This document shows positions 9,791-17,742 of a stretch of DNA of 64,000 bases, one piece after another. Source of the stretch: Mucilaginibacter sp. (lineage in GTDB: Bacteria > Bacteroidota > Bacteroidia > Sphingobacteriales > Sphingobacteriaceae); assembly GCA_028288025.1 (NCBI GenBank), contig JAQBOM010000020.1:223087-287086 (forward strand), read 5' to 3'. The position numbers and the translations under genes were made by a program. Numbering within the stretch: the first letter of the stretch is position 1; each line of letters begins with the position of its first letter. A model generated the notes under the pieces. It did no database searches. It had not been told where the DNA came from and worked only from the letters and a program-made list of their open reading frames with translations.

Positions 9791-10132
9791 TGTTATATCG
9801 GAAGCAAAACTATGGAAACATTTTTAGATTTCAAAGTTTCCTGCAAAGTTCTTTCCTCACTACCAATATCTTCTATAACTAATGAAAATTCCAAAATTGG
9901 ACACCGGGCGAATGTTTTTTTAATTCTGATCTTTACCAGAATTATCGATTCAATTCTATATGTCCCTATCCCTACCCATGCGCAAATTTACTGTATCTGG
10001 CAGTATCGCCAGGTGTGGAATTACGCCAATATAACGGGCATTTCACGCCACTCCCACATGTTATGGAATGCTTCCGTCGGCCTGCCCAAAACTCCCATCG
10101 AATTATTACCTTTGCATAAACTTAAACGCTAT
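9791..10132. promoter_or_regulatory. Divergent promoter region of tetR and purB
   Basis: 342 bp without a supported gene, although the purB frame happens to stay open across it. On the minus strand TAGTTTTG (9805-9812) is a -7 element for tetR; on the plus strand TACCTTTG (10107-10114) is a -7 element 18 bp before purB. A 21-nt segment at 10019-10039 recurs with one mismatch at 43693-43713. No other structure is evident. Confidence 0.55.
10019..10039. repeat. 21-nt dispersed repeat, copy 1
   Basis: AATTACGCCAATATAACGGG plus C, upstream of purB; matches 43693-43713 at 20 of 21 positions. Confidence 0.6.
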
Positions 10133-11476
10133 ATGACGCTTACCGCACTTTCAGCAATTTCCCCGATCGATGGCCGTTATCGCAATACTACTTCCCGGCT
10201 GGCCGCGTATTTTTCGGAATACGCATTGATCAAATACCGGGTGTTTGTTGAAATTGAATATTTTATCGCCTTGTGCGAATATCCTTTGCCGCAACTTCAA
10301 AGCTTTGATAAAAATGTCACAGGAAAGTTACGGGATATTTATAAAAATTTTAGCGAGGCCGATGCGGAAAGTATAAAGCAAATTGAAAAAACAACCAACC
10401 ACGACGTAAAAGCGGTTGAGTATTTTATAAAGCAGGAATTTGATAAGCTTAACCTGCAGCAATACAAGGAGTTCATCCATTTTGGGTTAACCTCACAGGA
10501 CATCAACAACACGGCCATCCCTTATACCTTTAAGCTTGCGTTAACCGAGGTTTACTATCCTGCATTTGACGAATTGCTGAGCCTGTTAAAAAAATATGCC
10601 GCGGATTGGGAATTGGTGCCAATGCTGGCGCATACCCATGGACAACCCGCTTCACCAAGCCGGCTGGGGAAAGAAATACAGGTATTTGTTGAACGACTGG
10701 AGAACCAGCTTAATTTATTGCAGCCCATACCCTATTCAGCAAAGTTTGGCGGCGCAACAGGTAACTTCAATGCGCACCATATCGCCTACTCAAACATCAA
10801 CTGGAAGGAATTCGGGAATAATTTTGTGAATAACGTGCTGGGCTTAAGCCGGTCGCAGTTCACCACCCAAATTGAACACTACGATAACTTTGCCGCGCAA
10901 TGCGATGCGTTAAAGCGGATCAACACCATACTTATCGACCTTAACCGGGATATGTGGGCGTACATTTCGATGAACTATTTCAAGCAAAGTATAAAAGCCG
11001 GTGAAATAGGTTCGTCGGCGATGCCGCATAAGGTAAACCCGATCGACTTTGAAAATTCAGAAGGCAACCTGGGCATAGCCAATGCTTTATTTGAACATTT
11101 TTCGGCCAAGCTGCCGGTTTCCAGGCTGCAGCGCGACCTGACGGATTCAACCGTCCTGCGCAACATTGGCGTACCGGTAGCGCATACGCTTATCGCGATA
11201 AAATCAACCGTAAAAGGCCTGAATAAGTTATTATTGAATGCCGACGCCATCAATGCCGGCCTCGAGGCGAACTGGGTGGTAGTGGCCGAGGCCATTCAAA
11301 CCATACTAAGGCGCGAGGGTTATCCAAATCCCTACGAGGCATTAAAAGAACTTACCCGCACCAACCAGCATGTAAACGCGCAAACCATTGCCGAATTTGT
11401 TGAAGGATTGGTGATAGATGACCATATCAAAGAAGAGATTAAGCGCATAACGCCGATGAATTATACGGGGATTTAG
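10133..11476 (+). CDS. purB: Adenylosuccinate lyase
   Basis: 447 residues from the ATG at 10133. This start fits the family N-terminus MTLTALSAISPIDGRY and sits 18 bp after a TAnnTTTG box; a longer frame back to 9782 has no family resemblance. The enzyme works twice in purine synthesis, splitting SAICAR and adenylosuccinate with release of fumarate. The fumarase/aspartase superfamily signature GSSAMPHKVNPIDFENSEGN is intact and includes the flexible catalytic-serine loop. The region TTNHDVKAVEYFIK and the His of LAHTHGQPASPSRLG are conserved active-site segments. It is monocistronic by appearance, followed by a word-repeat hairpin. Confidence 0.97.
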   Translation: MTLTALSAISPIDGRYRNTTSRLAAYFSEYALIKYRVFVEIEYFIALCEYPLPQLQSFDKNVTGKLRDIYKNFSEADAESIKQIEKTTNHDVKAVEYFIKQEFDKLNLQQYKEFIHFGLTSQDINNTAIPYTFKLALTEVYYPAFDELLSLLKKYAADWELVPMLAHTHGQPASPSRLGKEIQVFVERLENQLNLLQPIPYSAKFGGATGNFNAHHIAYSNINWKEFGNNFVNNVLGLSRSQFTTQIEHYDNFAAQCDALKRINTILIDLNRDMWAYISMNYFKQSIKAGEIGSSAMPHKVNPIDFENSEGNLGIANALFEHFSAKLPVSRLQRDLTDSTVLRNIGVPVAHTLIAIKSTVKGLNKLLLNADAINAGLEANWVVVAEAIQTILRREGYPNPYEALKELTRTNQHVNAQTIAEFVEGLVIDDHIKEEIKRITPMNYTGI

Positions 11477-11540
11477 ATGTGCAGATTTCAGATGTGCTGA
11501 TATTGGTGAGCTTCTCCATTTGCACATCTGCACATTTATC
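11475..11540. repeat. Imperfect inverted repeat built on ATGTGCAGAT
   Basis: The left arm holds AGATGTGCAGAT and AGATGTGC; the right arm is TTGCACATCTGCACATT. It lies directly after purB and before nfu, and may act as a terminator-like hairpin. It is one member of the spacer word-repeat set described in the findings. Confidence 0.6.
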
Positions 11541-11590
11541 ATTCTCCGGTCATAACAATTTAATACCCGTACATAAATCAAAAAGCTGGC

Positions 11591-11598
11591 TAACTTTG
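11591..11598 (+). promoter_or_regulatory. -7 promoter element of nfu
   Basis: TAACTTTG matches TAnnTTTG exactly and lies 28 bp before the nfu ATG. Confidence 0.55.
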
Positions 11599-11626
11599 TT
11601 AATTGAATATTTAATAAGCAGATAAA

Positions 11627-12178
11627 ATGAACATCAACGTATATACCGAAGCAACACCGAACCCCGCAACCATGAAGTTCATTGTGAACAAGCTGCTGAT
11701 CAACGGCAGTGCGGATTTCGCCACGAAGGAAAGTGCTGAAAAATCACCCTTTGCTAAGGAACTGTTCAAGTTTTCGTTTGTTAACGGCGTGTTTTTTGCC
11801 AGCAATTTTGTTACGGTAACCAAGTTTGATAATGATAACTGGGATGACCTGTTACCGATACTAAAAGAGTTTGTAAAAGGCGCGGTTGAATCAGAGTTAA
11901 AGGTACAGGACGAAGAACAACCGGAAGCAGGCGACTTTGAAGGATCGGATACGGAAGTTAAAATACAGCAAATATTGCACGACTACGTTCGCCCGGCTGT
12001 TGAGCAGGACGGCGGCGCCATTACTTATAAATCATTCGACGCCGGTATAGTAACCGTTGAGCTGCGTGGTTCATGCAGCGGCTGCCCATCATCAACAGTT
12101 ACCCTAAAAGCCGGTATTGAAAACCTGTTGAAACGTATGGTACCGGAAGTAACGGAAGTGGTATCAGAAGCTCTATAA
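11627..12178 (+). CDS. Nfu-type Fe-S scaffold protein
   Basis: 183 residues, cytosolic. An N-terminal Nfu_N domain (about 1-90, starting NVYTEATPNPATMKFIVN) is joined by an acidic linker to a C-terminal NifU-like domain (about 108-180). The latter carries GSCSGCPSS with Cys150 and Cys153, the CxxC pair that binds a bridging Fe-S cluster between two subunits. This architecture is that of Nfu proteins that pass 4Fe-4S clusters to client apoproteins. Possible clients in this window include the radical-SAM enzymes MtaB and MqnE. It has its own promoter and ends in a long bidirectional hairpin. Confidence 0.93.
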   Translation: MNINVYTEATPNPATMKFIVNKLLINGSADFATKESAEKSPFAKELFKFSFVNGVFFASNFVTVTKFDNDNWDDLLPILKEFVKGAVESELKVQDEEQPEAGDFEGSDTEVKIQQILHDYVRPAVEQDGGAITYKSFDAGIVTVELRGSCSGCPSSTVTLKAGIENLLKRMVPEVTEVVSEAL

Positions 12179-12179
12179 A

Positions 12180-12293
12180 TAAGCACTAATTTTCTCGAAT
12201 TGAGGCGAATTTCACGAATTTTAGTTGTGAAGAGATTTACAACTAAAATTCGTGAAATTGTGTTCTATAAATTCGTGAAAATTAGTGCTTATT
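12180..12293. repeat. Long hairpin between convergent genes
   Basis: The outer arms TAAGCACTAATTTT / AAAATTAGTGCTTA and the inner arms AATTTCACGAATTTTAGTTG / CAACTAAAATTCGTGAAATT are perfect complements, interrupted by a small unpaired stretch, with a ~10 nt loop. It fills the space between nfu (+) and the inositol monophosphatase gene (-) and could terminate both. Confidence 0.85.
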
Positions 12294-13080
12294 AAAAATA
12301 TTTTTGGATGGCGCTTAGCATCTCCTTCGTTATCAGCCCGTTTGTCGCTAGCAACTCCCGCGAGTTCAGGCATTCTTCGCCGCCTTTAAAATTCGCCACT
12401 TCGCCCCCGGCCTGCCGCACAATTAAAATTCCGGCTGCCACATCCCATGGATTGAGATTGTATTCGTAGTAACCGTCGAACCGGCCGCAGGCAGTGTAAG
12501 CGAGATCAACAGCCGCGGAACCCAGTCTGCGCAAGCCATGGCAGCTTTTCATTAGCTCGGTAAACAATTCGATATAGCCCTGCTGCTTATTAAAATCGTA
12601 GTAAGGGAAACCGGTAGCCAGCAAACTTGTACCCAATGTTTTGTTGCCGCTTACTTTAATTTCATAACCGTTCAAGTACGCGGGTGAGCCTTTCCAGGCA
12701 TAGAAGCATTCATCCTGGTTAACTTCATATACCACACCAGAGACAAGCTCATCATACTCCTGTAAAGCAATACTTACAGAAAATACCGGCAGGCCGTGTA
12801 TAAAGTTTGTAGTACCATCAAGCGGGTCGATTATCCAATTATAGCGTTCGCCTATTTTGTTGATGGTTTTTTCTTCGGTGATGAAACCAGCTTCAGGTAA
12901 TACCTGGCTCAGTGCGGCAACAATTTGTTCTTCGGCTGTTTTGTCAACGTATGATACGAGGTCATTCAGCCCTTTGATCTCAATTTTATCAGCGCTAAAT
13001 ATTTTCCGTTGCTGCCTGATGAATTCCCCTGCTTCTTTCGCTATTTGGGATACGTTGCTCGTCAGTTGTTGTAGGTCCAT
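12292..13080 (-). CDS. Inositol monophosphatase family protein
   Basis: 262 residues. The metal-binding motifs are all present: GFITEE (about 65-70), WIIDPLDGTTNFIHG (82-96, with both catalytic Asp) and the C-terminal NPWDVAAGILIVRQAGG. The family hydrolyses inositol-1-phosphate and related sugar or nucleotide phosphates (SuhB, CysQ and others); exact substrate is not determinable. The ATG at 13080 is the only good start and makes the gene overlap the 3' end of gtrA by 86 bp in another frame. It probably belongs to the leftward lgt-gtrA transcript. Confidence 0.93.
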   Translation of the reverse strand: MDLQQLTSNVSQIAKEAGEFIRQQRKIFSADKIEIKGLNDLVSYVDKTAEEQIVAALSQVLPEAGFITEEKTINKIGERYNWIIDPLDGTTNFIHGLPVFSVSIALQEYDELVSGVVYEVNQDECFYAWKGSPAYLNGYEIKVSGNKTLGTSLLATGFPYYDFNKQQGYIELFTELMKSCHGLRRLGSAAVDLAYTACGRFDGYYEYNLNPWDVAAGILIVRQAGGEVANFKGGEECLNSRELLATNGLITKEMLSAIQKYF

Positions 13081-13531
13081 GATGTCGTAATGCTAAGCTG
13101 AATGAAAAAACTTTATGTACAAAATAGCTGGCGAAGAACAAGCTTAACGCCGCCAATATCCGTGCCACCGGCGGGTACATATCAAATAACTGTATAAATA
13201 TTTTTATCACGCCAAGATTGGCAAAAAAACCAATGATGGCTACAGTCACAAACCGGAAGAACTGTTTTGAAGATGACGATTTGGATTCGAAAAATACCAG
13301 GTAACGGGTTATTGAAAAATTAACGACCACACCCAGGAAAAATGATATCGCTAATGAAGCTGTAGAGTTGCGGACAGTGAACGAGAAAATATTGTATGTT
13401 TTTTGGACAAGCAGGTTGTGATAAAACAAGTAAAAAACACTGATATCGACCAAGAACCCTGATCCTGCCGAAAATATAAACCTTACAACCTCGTTTTTTA
13501 ATAGCTTGTTGACCAGTTTTATACTATCCAT
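12995..13531 (-). CDS. GtrA family membrane protein
   Basis: 178 residues with four hydrophobic segments, from [19 protein letters not shown] to [20 protein letters not shown], the pattern of the GtrA/DPMS family. Such proteins assist transfer of lipid-linked sugars across the membrane or form part of polysaccharide synthesis. The start overlaps the lgt stop by 8 bp, indicating translational coupling. The last ~32 residues after the fourth membrane helix are hydrophilic and encoded in the overlap with the next gene; the family usually ends soon after that helix. Substrate unknown. Confidence 0.88.
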   Translation of the reverse strand: MDSIKLVNKLLKNEVVRFIFSAGSGFLVDISVFYLFYHNLLVQKTYNIFSFTVRNSTASLAISFFLGVVVNFSITRYLVFFESKSSSSKQFFRFVTVAIIGFFANLGVIKIFIQLFDMYPPVARILAALSLFFASYFVHKVFSFSLALRHHGPTTTDEQRIPNSERSRGIHQAATENI

Positions 13532-14699
13532 GTTTTGTTGACGCTGCTTTTTTACTTTTATTGCCAGGCATAAAAATTAAAATCAAACCGCCCAAAACCA
13601 TAAAAATTGAAATTAACTCGGCCTGCGTAAAGCTGATACCTGCAACATTGTATTTAGTATTAACCCTTATCAGCTCAATAAAAAACCGCTCAACACCGGC
13701 TAGTATCATGTAAATACCAAACATTACCCCCGGCACTTTTATCCGGTCGCGTATGCTCCATAAAAAGAAAAACAGCAGGATACAAATAACCGATTCGTAA
13801 AACGACGTAGGATAAACGGGAAGCGCCAGTTCGTGGCAGTATTTGCCGATGCAGCCGGGAATAGGAATGCCCTCGTCATTCACATTATGCGGAAACCTGA
13901 AGGCCCACATCCAATCAGGCGCCCAGCTGAGCCAGCCCGGCTTGGGATTGAGATTATTGATCCCCCAGTCGCCGTCGCCCGACATCTGGCAGCCAATACG
14001 GCCAACGCCGTAAGCCAGCATCATGCCCGGGCCGCCGATATCCAGCATATCCAGCGGCTTGATGCCATGTTTCCATGCAATGTATAATACAGCCGCACCG
14101 CCGCATATCAGGCCGCCGTAAAAGGTAAGTCCGCTAAAACCGATCAGCATGCCGACAGGGTCTTTTAAAAAATCGCCCCAGTTCTCAAGTGCGTTAAATA
14201 ATTTGGCCCCGGCAAAACCACATACAGCTGCCCACAATAAAATGCTGCCCATTAACTCATAGGGATGAACCGTTGCGCGTTTGGTCACAGGCTTTGGCAG
14301 CTCCTGTTTTTTACTTTCGTAATAAGCCCAGTAAGCGAATATGGCAGCGCCAAGTATCCCGCCTATCCAGTTGCCGCGCAACGATAAAATAAAATCCTGC
14401 GGGCTGTTGAGGAGTTCGTGATAATGAAATATGGCGTCCAATATCTTATAGCCCAACACAAAGCCAAACAGCCCATTGCCGGCCAGTTCAATGGTTGAAG
14501 CGGGGGCGCCTTCAGTTATTTCTTTTTCAAAGGGATGGATATAGCCTAACTTTTCCTTGCGCTTAAATTCCTGCGCAAAAGCCCAGTAGGCCGATATAAA
14601 TGCGATAGCTACGAAAAAACCAAAAGTTTGAATGAGCTTAAAAAACTCGATATTAAGGCCGGTAAGGTATTGGATAAGTGAAGCTATGTTTGGGAACAT
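13524..14699 (-). CDS. lgt: Prolipoprotein diacylglyceryl transferase
   Basis: 391 residues, longer than the ~290 of E. coli, with extra N-terminal and loop sequence. The enzyme moves diacylglycerol from phosphatidylglycerol to the lipobox cysteine in the inner membrane. Visible family segments are FYGGLICGG, the arginine motif [23 protein letters not shown] and [11 protein letters not shown]. The first aligns with the HGG motif of E. coli Lgt, where His103 has been reported as important; a Tyr stands there instead. Several lipoproteins in this window (MFP, SCO, cytochrome c, 29498) would be its substrates. It leads the lgt-gtrA-inositol phosphatase run. Confidence 0.93.
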   Translation of the reverse strand: MFPNIASLIQYLTGLNIEFFKLIQTFGFFVAIAFISAYWAFAQEFKRKEKLGYIHPFEKEITEGAPASTIELAGNGLFGFVLGYKILDAIFHYHELLNSPQDFILSLRGNWIGGILGAAIFAYWAYYESKKQELPKPVTKRATVHPYELMGSILLWAAVCGFAGAKLFNALENWGDFLKDPVGMLIGFSGLTFYGGLICGGAAVLYIAWKHGIKPLDMLDIGGPGMMLAYGVGRIGCQMSGDGDWGINNLNPKPGWLSWAPDWMWAFRFPHNVNDEGIPIPGCIGKYCHELALPVYPTSFYESVICILLFFFLWSIRDRIKVPGVMFGIYMILAGVERFFIELIRVNTKYNVAGISFTQAELISIFMVLGGLILIFMPGNKSKKAASTKHG

Positions 14700-14727
14700 T
14701 GGTTGAAATTTGCAGCCAAGATAAGAT

Positions 14728-16047
14728 TTAATGCACTAATATTTCGTTGCTCTCGGTAATTTCCACATCACCATCCGGTGAAATTTGTGTTAAATAAACG
14801 GCCTTCAGCTCGTTCACCAAAACGGGATCGTATTTTGTACGGACCTTTACGTAATTGCGGGTAAAGCCATGCATAAAACCTTCTTTAATATCGCCCTCAA
14901 ATAACACTTCCTCTGTTTTATTCAATTGACTCTCATAAAATGCTCTTCGTTTTTTTTCGGACAGAATATGCAGCATTTTACTTCGCTCTGCTCTTGTCGA
15001 ACCGGGTACAACACCGCCCATTTCGTTTGCCGGCGTATTTTCGCGCTCGGAATAGGTGAATACGTGCAGATACGAAATATCCAGTTCATTCAAAAAGTTA
15101 TAGGTATCGATAAAATCCTCTCTTGTTTCGCCCGGGAAACCGACGATCACATCCACGCCGATACAGCAATCCGGCATTACCTGTTTGATTTTAGCCACCC
15201 TGCTGGTATAGAGCTCCCGTTTGTAGCGGCGGCGCATCAACCCCAATATCTTGTCGGAACCAGACTGTAGCGGTATATGAAAATGCGGTACAAATCTTTT
15301 TGAGCCGGCAACAAATTCAATGATCTCGTTCGATAACAAATTGGGCTCAATAGATGATATACGTATGCGGTTGATCCCCTCCACTTTATCCAGGGCCTTA
15401 ACCAGGTCAAAAAATTTATCGTGCCGCTGGCCTTCCCTGATGCCAAAATCACCCAGGTTAACGCCTGTCAATACGATCTCTTTTACACCGGATGAGGCAA
15501 TTTCCTCTGCCTGCTCAACAACGTGTTCAATGGTATCGCTCCGGCTATTGCCCCTGGCAAGCGGTATGGTGCAAAATGTACAGGAGTAGTCGCAACCGTC
15601 CTGCACCTTCAAAAAAGTGCGCGTACGGTCGCCAAAAGAGTATCCGGCGACAAACTGGTTTGCTTCGGATACCGGCTGGTTATAAACCAATGCTTTGGGA
15701 TTCTTTGTAAGATCGGTGATGTAATCAACGATCTGAAACTTTTCAGCAGCGCCCAAAACCATATCGACACCGGGTATTTCGGCGATCTCCTTCGGTTTTA
15801 ACTGCGCATAACAGCCAACGATGGTTATGTAAGCATTCGGAGATATTTTTAAAGCTTCGTTAACTACTTTCTTACACTTTTTATCTGCATTTTCGGTAAC
15901 CGAACAGGTGTTGATAACATACACGTCCGGCGTATCGGTGAAGTCAACCGTATCGAACCCTGCCTTATTAAAAAGGCGGCCTATGGTTGACGTCTCCGAA
16001 TAGTTTAGCTTGCAGCCTAAAGTATAAAAAGCGACTTTTTTGTTCAT
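14728..16047 (-). CDS. mtaB: tRNA t6A37 methylthiotransferase MtaB
   Basis: About 439 residues from the ATG at 16047 (a TTG lies one codon earlier). The N-terminal UPF0004 domain begins [11 protein letters not shown], the form typical of MtaB rather than MiaB. The radical-SAM core carries CDYSCTFC (CxxxCxxC) binding a 4Fe-4S cluster, and further Cys residues in the first domain (TLGC, NTCS, VGCY) bind the second cluster. A TRAM-like tail follows at the C-terminus. The product adds a methylthio group to N6-threonylcarbamoyladenosine at position 37 of tRNAs reading ANN codons. It lies downstream of ubiX with a palindromic spacer between. Confidence 0.94.
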   Translation of the reverse strand: MNKKVAFYTLGCKLNYSETSTIGRLFNKAGFDTVDFTDTPDVYVINTCSVTENADKKCKKVVNEALKISPNAYITIVGCYAQLKPKEIAEIPGVDMVLGAAEKFQIVDYITDLTKNPKALVYNQPVSEANQFVAGYSFGDRTRTFLKVQDGCDYSCTFCTIPLARGNSRSDTIEHVVEQAEEIASSGVKEIVLTGVNLGDFGIREGQRHDKFFDLVKALDKVEGINRIRISSIEPNLLSNEIIEFVAGSKRFVPHFHIPLQSGSDKILGLMRRRYKRELYTSRVAKIKQVMPDCCIGVDVIVGFPGETREDFIDTYNFLNELDISYLHVFTYSERENTPANEMGGVVPGSTRAERSKMLHILSEKKRRAFYESQLNKTEEVLFEGDIKEGFMHGFTRNYVKVRTKYDPVLVNELKAVYLTQISPDGDVEITESNEILVH

Positions 16048-16080
16048 CAAGCCGCAAAGGTAGAGATTTTTTTTATTTCG

Positions 16081-16131
16081 GATTTCGAATTTGGCATTTC
16101 GGATTTAGTAAAGTGGGATAAATTCGAAATC
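16081..16131. repeat. Inverted repeat built on ATTTCGGATTT words
   Basis: GATTTCGAATTT (16081-16092) and AAATTCGAAATC (16120-16131) are perfect 12-nt complements. The loop and the flank contain further ATTTCGGATTT words. It sits between ubiX and mtaB, both read leftward. Confidence 0.65.
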
Positions 16132-16134
16132 ACT

Positions 16135-16695
16135 CTACCCGTTCCACCTGTAACTCTCGTTCTCCAGCCCAATCAGGTCGATCACCCGGTTAACCACTGT
16201 CATGGCCAGTTCTTCAATGGTTTTGGGTTTGCTGTAGTATGATGGGATAGCTGGACAGACGATACCGCCCGCTTCGGTAACGGTTTGCATATTGCGGATA
16301 TGGATGAGATTAAACGGCGTATCACGGGCTACCAGGATCAATTTGCGGCGCTCTTTTAATATCACATCGGCCGCACGGCTAATCAAGTCGTCAGAGATGC
16401 CGGAGGCAATTCTGCCAAGCGTTCCCATTGAACAGGGTACAATGACCATGGTATCAAACTTTGCCGATCCGGATGCGAACGGCGCCATAAAATCATTCTT
16501 TGCATAAAACTTATAGGGAAGATTATTATAATCTTCGTTGTCCAATTCAAATTTCCATACCTCTTTGGCATTGTCCGACATCACGACGGCCACTTCGTTT
16601 ATCTGTTCGTAAAGCTTTTGCAGCTTATCCAATAATAACCTGGCATATATGGCACCGCTGGCACCGGTAATTGCTACAACTATTTTCTTCTTCAT
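16135..16695 (-). CDS. UbiX-family flavin prenyltransferase
   Basis: 186 residues. The flavin-binding start AITGASGAIYARLLLDKL and the segments VVMSDNAKEVW, VPCSMGTLGRIASGISDDLI and LVARDTPFNLIHIRNM are those of UbiX/Pad1. The enzyme makes prenylated FMN, the cofactor of UbiD-type decarboxylases. Because mqnA and mqnE of the futalosine menaquinone pathway are in this window and no ubiquinone genes are seen, a role in maturing the decarboxylase of menaquinone synthesis is likely. That link is inference. Confidence 0.92.
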   Translation of the reverse strand: MKKKIVVAITGASGAIYARLLLDKLQKLYEQINEVAVVMSDNAKEVWKFELDNEDYNNLPYKFYAKNDFMAPFASGSAKFDTMVIVPCSMGTLGRIASGISDDLISRAADVILKERRKLILVARDTPFNLIHIRNMQTVTEAGGIVCPAIPSYYSKPKTIEELAMTVVNRVIDLIGLENESYRWNG

Positions 16696-16734
16696 ATCGG
16701 TATTAACAATTCCGCGCGGTTAAAGTTGAAGGCA

Positions 16735-16766
16735 TAAAAAAGGGTCGAATATAAATACTCGACCCT
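16735..16766 (-). terminator. Second of two tandem terminators after ppx
   Basis: Read leftward, AGGGTCGA and TCGACCCT form an 8-bp stem with a 10-nt loop and are followed by a T-run. It lies downstream of ppx. Confidence 0.7.
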
Positions 16767-16780
16767 ACATCTACCTATGA

Positions 16781-16806
16781 AAAACATGCCCTTTGAGAGG
16801 GCATCA
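16781..16806 (-). terminator. First of two tandem terminators after ppx
   Basis: Read leftward, ATGCCCTCTCAAAGGGCAT forms a compact stem followed by GTTTTT. It precedes the second terminator by about 15 bp. Confidence 0.55.
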
Positions 16807-16863
16807 CAAATATAATAAAAGTTTTTAATTCTGAAATAATTGTTAAAATAAATTTAATATAGT

Positions 16864-17742
16864 TTAAGGATAGTTTTTTTCGATCAAATTTTGAATAATC
16901 CCGTCAACCAGGCCAACCGTTGGCACATATATATTTTTGATATTGGCGCACTTCATTACCGTAATATATATCTCGCAAGCCGGTATAATTACGTCAGCGC
17001 GATCCTGGTTTAAGCCGAGCACATTGATACGATCCTTCAGCGAAAAGGAGTTTAAATAGTTATAAAGGGATTTGAGCTTGCCGAAGGTTAACGGCGCATT
17101 GCCTTTTTCCTCGGACAGCTTATATAGCTTATTGATATTTCCACCGGTACCAATGCCTGATATGATCTTGAATTGTTTGGTGTTTTCGCGCAAAAACTCC
17201 TTCATGTCGTTCCAGCTTTCGTCTGTATCCTGGTTATCCAGCATACGTATGGTGCCGATATTAAATGAGCGCGAGGCCCACAACTCCCCTGCGGTAAATA
17301 AAGATAGCTCCGTACTGCCGCCGCCGACATCTATATACAGGTAGTTTTTGGTTTTATCTATCCCCTGCTCGGCGTGGTTGCCGTAAATTATCCTGGCTTC
17401 CTTTTGCCCGTGGATGATCTCAAGATCGATATTCGCGTCATCTTTTATTCGCGAAACGATTTCAGGCCCGTTTTTGGCTTCACGCATGGCCGAGGTGGCA
17501 TACGCCATATAATCGGTTACTTTATACACGTCCATCAGGTTGCGAAAGGCCTGCATTGTTTTGACCAGGTCACTCGCTTTTTTATCAGAAAGATGATGGT
17601 CTAAAAACGCGTCGTCGCCCAGGCGGAGCGGCACACGTATCAGCGTGTTTTTTTTGAACGAAACTGACTTGTTATTTTCTATAATATCGGCTATAAGGAG
17701 CCTTACAGCATTTGAACCTATATCGATCGCGGCGTATCTCAA
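16864..17742 (-). CDS. Ppx/GppA-type exopolyphosphatase
   Basis: 292 residues of the ASKHA phosphotransferase fold. Phosphate-binding motifs are AIDIGSNAVRLLI at the N-terminus and IDVGGGSTELSLF in the middle. Only the catalytic two-domain core is present, shorter than E. coli Ppx (~513). It should release phosphate from polyphosphate or from pppGpp. The start is a TTG whose last two bases overlap the ppk stop (TTGA), which argues for translational coupling of synthesis and degradation. Tandem terminators follow. Confidence 0.9.
   Translation of the reverse strand: MRYAAIDIGSNAVRLLIADIIENNKSVSFKKNTLIRVPLRLGDDAFLDHHLSDKKASDLVKTMQAFRNLMDVYKVTDYMAYATSAMREAKNGPEIVSRIKDDANIDLEIIHGQKEARIIYGNHAEQGIDKTKNYLYIDVGGGSTELSLFTAGELWASRSFNIGTIRMLDNQDTDESWNDMKEFLRENTKQFKIISGIGTGGNINKLYKLSEEKGNAPLTFGKLKSLYNYLNSFSLKDRINVLGLNQDRADVIIPACEIYITVMKCANIKNIYVPTVGLVDGIIQNLIEKNYP

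Noticed and set aside
9782..10132. 117-residue N-terminal extension of adenylosuccinate lyase
   Set aside because: The extension has no family similarity, overlaps the tetR promoter and lies upstream of a consensus -7 box placed right for the ATG at 10133.
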